21,307 nucleotides of DNA from CAZRNB01 sp964601355 (lineage in GTDB: Bacteria > Planctomycetota > Phycisphaerae > Sedimentisphaerales > Anaerobacaceae): positions 1-21,307 of the forward strand of contig CAZRNB010000045.1 in NCBI GenBank assembly GCA_964601355.1, read 5' to 3'. The notes under the pieces were generated by a model. That model was not told where the DNA came from and did no database searches. It saw nothing but the letters and a program-made list of their open reading frames with translations. Positions within the stretch are counted from its first letter, which is position 1; every line of letters begins with the position of its first letter. The position numbers were made by a program, and so were the translations under genes. Shown in pieces: positions 16,212 through 21,307 of this stretch.

Positions 16212-17906
16212 CTATCTGATAAGGTTACTCAGCTCCCGCAAGATGTCGTTTGCGACCCTGATGGTTCTTGCATTGGCCTGAAAGCCGTTTTGGGCTTGAA
16301 TTAGATTAACAAATTCTGTTGCTACATCGGCGTTGGATTTTTCCAAAGCTCCTCCATGGATACAGCCGGCTCCACCTGTCTTGGCCTGTGTGGCAACGGC
16401 GCCGCCTGAGTTGGCGGAAGGAATGAAATATCCTCCGCCGATACTTTCAAGACCTGATGTGTTCTGGAACAAAGCAATCTGTAGTGTTGCGATGTTTTTC
16501 TTGATGCCGTTGGAAAATGCGCCAATAAGGACGCCATCGTTGTTCACAGAAACGTTGGTAAGTATTCCGGCTTCGTAGCCATCCTGTTCCCTCGCTACTG
16601 CTGTGGAGCTTCCTTTGAACTGCGTCATGCCGTCCATTTGTCCAGCCGAACCCATCCATAGATCGATGGTTTGCGGGTGTACGGTGTCGTGCGCAAAGGT
16701 TATCACGAATTGTGGCGAATCCGAGCCGCTTAGGCCGATATAAGAGCCGTCGCTGGCATTAAAAGTTATATTTTCAATCCGTCGATTATCAGGAGTTATT
16801 TGATATACGTCTCCTGTAATTGAGGTTAGTACCATGTCCCATTTGTTTTGCGTATCCGTACGAACAAAAGCTCCGGTTAAAACATGTTTGCCACCTTGAG
16901 AGTCAAAAACTGTAATATTGATGTTTTTGACCTCCTCTCCACCTGCAGACAATATTTCAAAATAAGCCGGCATGGTCAGTGAGCCATCACCGGAATATGA
17001 CAGACTAAGGTCTGTCTTGCTGAAACCGCTTGTATTATCGGTTATACGGATTTTACCGTTGACCAAAGAGGCAGTTGCGCCGGTTAGAACAAACGTATTC
17101 AAATGAGTAATTAAGTTTCCCAGAGTTTTTTCGGCGTCGATGTCAAACGTTAAGTTGTTACTGAGCTCAGTGCCGTCAGGATTGAAACCTTCGATTGTAA
17201 TTATTCCTGACTGGTCGTCTCCCAATTGCCCGTTTGTGCCTGAACCACCACTGAACTGATCGATCTGACCAATCTTTGTGTCGGTTGATGCCACAGTTCC
17301 ACCATTAGTTGTATAAGCTATATTTGAGCAAATTAGCTGTGTTTGTGGCCCATCAGTGAACTCTGCATCAGCGCTTAAATTGCCGGTAACTTTTATCTGT
17401 GACGTGTGATTTGCCGGCATAGCGGCATCGTAAGGTACGTGAACGTTGCTGTCACCCGGTGCCTGGAAACCATCAGATTCTCCTTCCCGACCGATACGCT
17501 GCACAAGACAGCCGGTGGCAGGGTCCACCAAATTGGACTTTGCATCAACAGCAAACACGCCCGCACGAGTATAAATGTTTTGTTGGCTGTTATTAAGCAC
17601 AAAGTAGCCTTGTCCTTCTATCGCGAGGTCAAGAGGATTGGCGGTATTTTCGATATTGCCCTGTGACATGTTTGGGGATATACCGCTTATTCCGACGCCG
17701 CTTCCCATCTGTTGAGGATTGGTGCCACCGGCGTTAGCGGTCGGTTGAGACGCCTTTTTAATCGTCTCGCTAAGCAGCTCCGAGAAGGTTATCCTGTTGG
17801 TTTTAAAGGCAGTGGTGTTGATATTAGCTAAATTGTTACCGGCAACGTCGAGCATTTTTTGATAGGCCTGCAGCCCTGTAACTCCTGATGTTAATGCGGA
17901 ACTCAT
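16212..17906 (-). CDS. flgE: FlgE, flagellar hook protein
   Basis: FlgE polymerises into the hook. The product is 564 residues, larger than the 400-residue enterobacterial form. The N-terminus has the rod/hook signature with A-G-N-N-L-A-N-I-N-T-T-A-F-K (about 22-35), followed by the usual G-S-G-V-x-[IV] and Q-G-N-[IL]-x-x-T-x-x-x-L-D-L-A-I-x-G-x-G-[YF]-F segments. The middle includes a flagellin hook IN-like segment at about residues 254-302 that closely resembles one in the FliD encoded here. The C-terminus has A-L-E-x-S-N-x-[DN]-[VL]-x-x-E-F-V-[ND]-[LM]-I-x-x-Q and ends in a terminal helix. A good ribosome binding site (GGGAG) precedes the ATG. It lies 37 bp after flgD. Confidence 0.96.
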   Translation of the reverse strand: MSSALTSGVTGLQAYQKMLDVAGNNLANINTTAFKTNRITFSELLSETIKKASQPTANAGGTNPQQMGSGVGISGISPNMSQGNIENTANPLDLAIEGQGYFVLNNSQQNIYTRAGVFAVDAKSNLVDPATGCLVQRIGREGESDGFQAPGDSNVHVPYDAAMPANHTSQIKVTGNLSADAEFTDGPQTQLICSNIAYTTNGGTVASTDTKIGQIDQFSGGSGTNGQLGDDQSGIITIEGFNPDGTELSNNLTFDIDAEKTLGNLITHLNTFVLTGATASLVNGKIRITDNTSGFSKTDLSLSYSGDGSLTMPAYFEILSAGGEEVKNINITVFDSQGGKHVLTGAFVRTDTQNKWDMVLTSITGDVYQITPDNRRIENITFNASDGSYIGLSGSDSPQFVITFAHDTVHPQTIDLWMGSAGQMDGMTQFKGSSTAVAREQDGYEAGILTNVSVNNDGVLIGAFSNGIKKNIATLQIALFQNTSGLESIGGGYFIPSANSGGAVATQAKTGGAGCIHGGALEKSNADVATEFVNLIQAQNGFQANARTIRVANDILRELSNLIR

Positions 17907-17943
17907 TTTTATTTCTCCCTATTCTGCAAATGTTAATATAATT

Positions 17944-18327
17944 TCATTTTTTAACCAATAGCACTTCTTCCAGCCTGACGGTCTGGTTTCCTATTACCAG
18001 CCAGATTTCTCCATCAGTGTCGTGGTAAACCTGATCAACGATACCGTTTTGGATGTCAATAGCACCTGACCTTGTTTCTGCGGCGAACGAAATTTCCTTG
18101 CCTAATAATGAACCGGCATAGTTTCGCTCAGCGAATGTAAGCGCTCTTTCAAAGCTTTGGTTCATTGTCTCAAGCTGATTTAGTTGTGAAAATTGCGTCA
18201 GTTGTGATGCCATTTCATTGTTGTCCAGTGGCTCAAGAGGATCCTGATTCTGCAATTGTGTTACCAAAAGTTTCATGTAATCCAGTTGAATGTCGCTTGC
18301 TAAGGCTGTTGTTGATAATAGGGCCAT
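17944..18327 (-). CDS. flgD: FlgD, hook-cap scaffold, short form
   Basis: FlgD caps the growing hook and is needed for FlgE polymerisation. The N-terminal signature is present: F/Y-[ML]-K-L-L-V-T-Q-L-Q-N-Q-D-P-L-x-P-x-[ND]-N-x-E-M-x-x-Q-L-[AT]-Q-F-S at about residues 18-49. A short C-terminal beta region (about 75-127) fits the Tudor-like part. At 127 residues the fibronectin-like domain of enterobacterial FlgD (about 230 residues) is missing, similar to other short FlgDs. It is the first gene of the minus-strand cluster, with AAGGA nine bases before the ATG and a sigma-54 promoter about 165 bp upstream. No fliK is seen before it. Confidence 0.94.
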   Translation of the reverse strand: MALLSTTALASDIQLDYMKLLVTQLQNQDPLEPLDNNEMASQLTQFSQLNQLETMNQSFERALTFAERNYAGSLLGKEISFAAETRSGAIDIQNGIVDQVYHDTDGEIWLVIGNQTVRLEEVLLVKK

Positions 18328-18400
18328 AAATTTTTTCCTTATTAAACTAACTAAAACCGATGCTACTTTGCTAATTTGTGCTTTGCCATTTCCGTTAGTA

Positions 18401-18459
18401 GTTCATAGTTCATAGTTCAATGTTCATCGAAAAACAACGAGCTCATAACAATGAACAAC
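18401..18459. repeat. heptad dyad element (GTTC/GAAC type), copy 5
   Basis: Left units GTTCATA, GTTCATA, GTTCAAT and GTTCATC (18401-18428) are followed by GAA and four right units, three of them close to GAACAAC or its variants (18432-18459): 59 bp. It lies in the predicted 5' leader of the flgD transcript, between the sigma-54 start and the flgD ribosome binding site. Confidence 0.78.
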
Positions 18460-18502
18460 TCCAAGACGAGGTTACGCCGGCGCAAACGCTGAATTGAATA
18501 GA

Positions 18503-18517
18503 GCAATTTTTGTGCCA
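18503..18517 (-). promoter_or_regulatory. sigma-54 promoter for the flgD operon
   Basis: The minus strand reads TGGCACAAAAATTGC, an exact match to the -24/-12 consensus TGGCAC-N5-TTGC with the correct 10-bp spacing between GG and GC. Transcription should start near 18491 and run into flgD after a leader of about 164 bases. The neighbouring divergent gene encodes a sigma-54 activator, which strengthens the call. Confidence 0.88.
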
Positions 18518-18716
18518 CATCGAAATAAGCAAACTCTGTATTCTATGTAATTCATTACAGAAGCATATCTTAGGCTAATAAAACTGAATATGTGTGCTCC
18601 GCCGGATATTTTTTTCAAAGGATAAATTTTCTCGTTTTTAGGAAGTTTCTGCCGTTTTATTTTATTGTAGAAGAAATCTTGTATTCGTACTTCTGATAGA
18701 GACAGTGACATTGTGA

Positions 18717-18830
18717 CGTCCTATAAAAGTTTATGTTTAAAACTGTAACGTCCAATAAAAGTGTCACTTGGTGTCGATATGATTTTTATCCAATTTTTTT
18801 TTAGATATTATTGGCCCGTCCCATAAAAAA
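18717..18830. repeat. three direct repeats, candidate activator binding sites
   Basis: CGTCCTATAAAAGT (18717-18730) and CGTCCAATAAAAGT (18749-18762) differ at one base and are 32 bp apart, about three helical turns. A weaker copy, CGTCCCATAAAAAA, is at 18817-18830. They lie about 200-300 bp upstream of the sigma-54 promoter, within enhancer range. An alternative is leftover ends of a mobile element. Confidence 0.45.
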
Positions 18831-18874
18831 TTAAAGTTGTCCTTTGTTATCTGACGATTTATCCGTATATATAT

Positions 18875-18905
18875 TTGAAGGTAGAACTTATCCAGTATTT
18901 ATAAT
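18875..18905 (+). promoter_or_regulatory. possible sigma-70 promoter for the activator gene
   Basis: TTGAAG (18875-18880) is followed after 19 bp by a perfect TATAAT (18900-18905); a shifted -10 box would give 17 bp. The spacing is long, so the call is tentative. The start codon lies 46 bp downstream. Confidence 0.35.
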
Positions 18906-18951
18906 CGTTAAAAAAGATAATGGGGGATAAAGCCAATGGTTTTACAATAAG

Positions 18952-20562
18952 ATGAGCTTACTCCGCAGAGTTGTTGTAATAAGCAGGGATGCTGAAGTTC
19001 AACAATTAGCTCGGCAGGTTGGTCACGAGATATTTGTAGCCGAAGATTTTGCGGAAGCCTCTGATATTGTTGTAACGGTTGGCCCGGATTTAATTGTTAT
19101 TGACGGCACTTTTAATTTTCCTCTTATTCATAAATACCTCAGCACGACCGATAAAAATTCAGAAAACGTACCTATTGTAGTAATTGGCAGCGGTGAAAAA
19201 GACTCAAATAAACCTGCAGAATTTATACGAATGGGGGTCTATGACTATTTGCCCTCAAAGCAGCATTATGAGCTATTTAAGCAAATAGCACATCGAATAA
19301 AAGACAAACTTGAAATTAGAGCTGCCGAAAAAAAAACAAATGATTTCTTTATCGATCAATACGCCGCCACTATAGGTATGGCTGGCCGAAGTAAAGCGCT
19401 CGTTAAGACACTTATGATGATCAAGCTTGTCGCAGCCAGCCAATGTAATCCGGTTTTAATAGTAGGAGAGACAGGTACAGGTAAAGAGCTGGCGGCAAAG
19501 GCGATACATATATTAAGACATCCTAATGAGCCTTTCGTAGCTATAAATTGTGCAGCTCTGACGGTGAACCTGCTGGAGAGCGAGCTTTTCGGCCATGCAA
19601 AGGGGTCCTTTACCGGGGCCGACAGGGAAAAAACCGGGCTGCTGGAAGTGGCCGGTTCAGGAACGATTTTTCTTGATGAAGTAAGCGAAATGCCGTTAGA
19701 CCTGCAGGCTAAATTGCTTCGAGTCCTTCAGGAAAGAACGTTCCGTAAGGTTGGAGGTATTAAAGATTTCGCCTGCAGAGCTACTATTATTGCATCAAGC
19801 AACCGCAATCTATATATCGAAGCCAAAGTCAATCGTTTCCGATGGGATCTTTATTATCGTCTGAACATCTGTCCTGTAGTTATTGCTTCTTTAAGGTCAC
19901 CGGATCGAAGAGAAGATATTTCTCTTTTGTCTGAATACTTCCTTAAGACATCGACTATCTGCCCGGAGAAAAGTAAAAAAATACAATCCCTAACGAAATT
20001 TTCCCTTGAAGCTCTTACCAAGCACGATTGGCCCGGTAACATCCGAGAGCTGCGAAATGTTATCGACAGGGCAATTCTTTTTGAAACGACAGAGAAAATA
20101 GGCCTTAGCAGCATTATATTAGATCCTACAGATTACAGCATAACCAACATCGACGAAATCGGACATGTTTATGATAATCCTGCCTTAACGGGGGCAAGTT
20201 TATCTATGCGAGATGCACCGCTTAGTGGAAATCCAAAGCAGGGGCAGTCTTATATCAAAGATTTTTCTCTGGCAAAGGCCGAACGTGAGCTTGTTGTCCG
20301 AGCATTAGCTGAGACCGGCTGGCAAAAAACACAGGCCGCAGCTTTGCTTGGTATAACAAGAACAACCCTCTATGCAAAGGTTAAACAGTACAATATTAGG
20401 ATACCAGGTGGGGTATCCAACATTGACAGGAAGGATTCACCCCAACAGGGGGCTGGCGGAGGAGTTGTGGATGACTTGCTCGTCACGGCGGAGCGTGCCG
20501 GAGCAGGACAAGATTACCAGCTCGAATCACGTGCAGCACATCAGGTGGTAGTTTCTGCATAA
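18952..20562 (+). CDS. sigma-54 enhancer-binding protein, flagellar activator candidate
   Basis: This 536-residue regulator opens sigma-54 promoters by ATP hydrolysis. It has a receiver-like domain (about 5-120), an AAA+ domain (about 138-375) and a Fis-type helix-turn-helix (about 442-480). Walker A is GETGTGKE (172-179), the sigma-54 contact loop is GSFTGA (218-223), Walker B is IFLDE (239-243), and the arginine-finger region is RFRWDLYYRL (295-304), with W where E is common. The receiver keeps a possible phosphoacceptor D51, but the acidic pair is replaced by S11-R12 and the usual Thr and Lys positions are altered, so phosphorylation is doubtful. Residues 485-536 after the HTH are an unusual tail. 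Adjacency to two sigma-54 promoters suggests an FlrC/FleQ/FlgR-like role. No Shine-Dalgarno is seen before the only usable ATG. Confidence 0.92.
   Translation: MSLLRRVVVISRDAEVQQLARQVGHEIFVAEDFAEASDIVVTVGPDLIVIDGTFNFPLIHKYLSTTDKNSENVPIVVIGSGEKDSNKPAEFIRMGVYDYLPSKQHYELFKQIAHRIKDKLEIRAAEKKTNDFFIDQYAATIGMAGRSKALVKTLMMIKLVAASQCNPVLIVGETGTGKELAAKAIHILRHPNEPFVAINCAALTVNLLESELFGHAKGSFTGADREKTGLLEVAGSGTIFLDEVSEMPLDLQAKLLRVLQERTFRKVGGIKDFACRATIIASSNRNLYIEAKVNRFRWDLYYRLNICPVVIASLRSPDRREDISLLSEYFLKTSTICPEKSKKIQSLTKFSLEALTKHDWPGNIRELRNVIDRAILFETTEKIGLSSIILDPTDYSITNIDEIGHVYDNPALTGASLSMRDAPLSGNPKQGQSYIKDFSLAKAERELVVRALAETGWQKTQAAALLGITRTTLYAKVKQYNIRIPGGVSNIDRKDSPQQGAGGGVVDDLLVTAERAGAGQDYQLESRAAHQVVVSA
20411..20512. 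repeat. imperfect palindromes at the 3' end of the activator gene
   Basis: Three imperfect inverted repeats stand in a row: TGGGGTATCC with GGATTCACCCCA, the small hairpin CCCCAACAGGGG, and CTTGCTCG... with ...GGACAAG (20475-20512). The stretch is more GC-rich than the body of the gene and encodes the low-complexity tail after the helix-turn-helix. Pairing is imperfect, so the call is tentative. Confidence 0.35.
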
Positions 20563-20598
20563 AGCTATACACCATAGCATTGAATCCTGATTTTTTGA

Positions 20599-20657
20599 AC
20601 CTTCAGTCTCGTCTGACTCAATTCTCCACGAGTATTTAGTATCGAGGATTCCGGTTT
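20599..20657. repeat. degenerate heptad dyad element after the activator gene
   Basis: The right arm reads GAGTATT, TAGTATC and GAGGATT (20630-20650). The left arm is represented by AATTCTC (20620-20626) and a weaker unit before it, with CAC between them. It resembles a decayed copy of the GATGCTC/GAGTATC type. The rest of the 232-bp stretch up to the next promoter shows nothing else I can name. Confidence 0.4.
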
Positions 20658-20794
20658 TACGGTGTCAAAAAACCTATCGGCTCGTATAGAAACCTGACGT
20701 TATTTTTAATTAAAATATTTAATTCTGAACAGCCAAGCCAAATTTTTAGCGAAAAGCCTTATATTATGTCCATGTTGCTTTCAATACTCTGCTC

Positions 20795-20809
20795 TGGCAT
20801 TGATATTGC
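20795..20809 (+). promoter_or_regulatory. sigma-54 promoter for the partial membrane-protein gene
   Basis: TGGCATTGATATTGC matches TGGCAY-N5-TTGC with correct GG-N10-GC spacing. The start of transcription should be near 20821, 16 bases before the ATG at 20837, leaving room for an AGG element. Confidence 0.78.
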
Positions 20810-20836
20810 TGTTCTTAATGACAGGTCTGTTTAATA

Positions 20837-21307
20837 ATGGGTAGAAAGACTGTTTTGAGGATTCAGCAAGAAGCCATGGCCAAAAGAAAGCAAAAAACTG
20901 CTCAGGAACAAAACGGTTCAAAGTTAGCTCCAGACCGAAATCAATGTTCCGGGCAGCTCGATAAGCAATCCTCATCAGCCAACGAGTATCGAGGCCTGAG
21001 GCCCGAACCGACGAGAATCGGAGATCGATTTTGGCAAAAGCGTCTTTCAAGCATTCAGAAAATCCTCATTATCTGCATTGTGGCGATAGAGGTAATCTTG
21101 CTATATGTTGTGTATAGACCACGATCAAAGCCTGAACATAGCGGCAGTATTAAAAGTGCTGACGTGGTCAGCCGCAGCGAGCCGGAAAAAAAGCAAGCCC
21201 CGTTAGAAGCCTCGTGTGAGTCCCTTCAGAAAGGCGAAGGGCTTCTAACGGGGCAAGTTCCACAAAAATCCACTGACAATCCATCTTATTCAGGACAGCA
21301 GGTTAAT
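20837..21307 (+). CDS. single-pass membrane protein of unknown function (3' truncated by window)
   Basis: The frame is open from ATG 20837 to the window end, 157 codons without a stop. Residues 1-70 are polar and basic; a strong membrane helix covers about 74-93 (IQKILIICIVAIEVILLYVV), followed by basic residues and a polar, low-complexity region rich in S, E, K, P and Q. No family is recognised. A second in-frame ATG at 20876 is an alternative start. A sigma-54 promoter 28 bp upstream places it in the same regulon as the hook operon, so a flagellum-linked role is likely by inference. A 58-bp nested palindrome is read through at residues about 121-139. Confidence 0.7.
   Translation, partial: MGRKTVLRIQQEAMAKRKQKTAQEQNGSKLAPDRNQCSGQLDKQSSSANEYRGLRPEPTRIGDRFWQKRLSSIQKILIICIVAIEVILLYVVYRPRSKPEHSGSIKSADVVSRSEPEKKQAPLEASCESLQKGEGLLTGQVPQKSTDNPSYSGQQVN
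21197..21254. repeat. 58-bp nested inverted repeat inside the 3' partial gene
   Basis: GCCCCGTTAGAAGCC (21197-21211) is perfectly inverted at 21240-21254, a 15-bp stem. Inside it, CCCTTC (21222-21227) and GAAGGG (21236-21241) form a second stem that overlaps the outer right arm by two bases. There is no T-tract, so it is not a typical terminator, and the reading frame continues through it. Confidence 0.75.

Larger units (their letters stand above)
18328..18951. promoter_or_regulatory. divergent control region between flgD and the activator gene
   Basis: This 624-bp stretch holds no convincing gene. From left to right it has the flgD ribosome binding site, a heptad dyad element (18401-18459), a GC-rich 8-bp palindrome CGCCGGCG near the predicted transcription start, the minus-strand sigma-54 promoter (18503-18517), an A/T-rich stretch, three direct repeats of CGTCCNATAAAA (18717-18830), and a possible sigma-70 promoter for the activator (18875-18905). 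A 79-codon frame on the minus strand (18711-18472) runs through the sigma-54 promoter and is judged spurious. Confidence 0.75.

Noticed and set aside
18472..18711. A 79-codon open frame on the minus strand upstream of flgD
   Set aside because: The exact sigma-54 promoter and predicted transcription start lie inside its 3' part. The product is low in recognisable features and there is no ribosome binding site, so it is most likely a chance frame in a control region.
20984..21030. A further heptad array (GAGTATC, GAGGCCT, GAGGCCC ...) in the partial 3' gene
   Set aside because: Three units keep the period, but the inverted arm is not convincing and coding constraint could explain the rest, so it is not listed as an element.
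21197..21254. The 58-bp palindrome as a transcription terminator
   Set aside because: There is no T-tract and the open reading frame continues through and beyond it.

Overview
This window is a flagellar gene cluster from a Gram-negative bacterium: the encoded P-ring (FlgI) and L-ring (FlgH) proteins imply an outer membrane. Moderate, AT-leaning composition, weak or absent Shine-Dalgarno sequences on several genes, an expanded FliD/FlgK/FlgE style, and short palindromes read through inside coding sequence (one encoding a GTGFQPV-like peptide) suggest a member of the Planctomycetota, perhaps Phycisphaerae. That assignment is inference from general familiarity, not from a search.

Layout. (1) 1-2376, plus strand: end of an unidentified gene (possibly fliP), then fliQ, fliR and flhB, the export gate and substrate-specificity switch of the flagellar type III secretion system. 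(2) 2409-18327, minus strand, read right to left: flgD (hook cap), flgE (hook), a membrane-anchored YcgR/PilZ-like protein, flgF, flgG, flgA, flgH, flgI, a flgJ-like rod-binding protein, flgN (chaperone), flgK, flgL, a TPR protein, a small helical protein and fliD (filament cap). This is close to assembly order: rod and hook first, junction and cap last. (3) 18328-18951: a divergent control region with an essentially perfect sigma-54 promoter (TGGCACAAAAATTGC, minus strand, 18517-18503) facing flgD, and upstream direct repeats that could be activator sites. (4) 18952-20562, plus strand: a sigma-54 enhancer-binding protein with a degenerate receiver domain, the obvious candidate activator of that promoter. 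(5) 20563-21307: a second good sigma-54 promoter (20795-20809) directly before a gene for a single-pass membrane protein of unknown function that runs off the window.

The most unusual signal is not a gene. Most intercistronic gaps longer than about 60 bp, and several coding regions, contain an element of one architecture: two inverted arms of about four degenerate 7-bp units each, about 56-59 bp in total. The heptad word differs between copies (GTTCNNN, GATGCTC/GATACTC, CAGAAGA, TCAAAWA), but the period of 7, the unit number and the dyad are kept. Copies typically sit a few bases after a stop codon. In flgI and flgA they are read through in frame and encode much of the signal-peptide region. 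I do not recognise this as a named family. The nearest thing I know is the heptanucleotide STRR repeats of cyanobacteria, which are not described as dyads of this kind. Other palindromes lie inside the small gene before fliD, flgJ, the end of the activator gene and the partial 3' gene.
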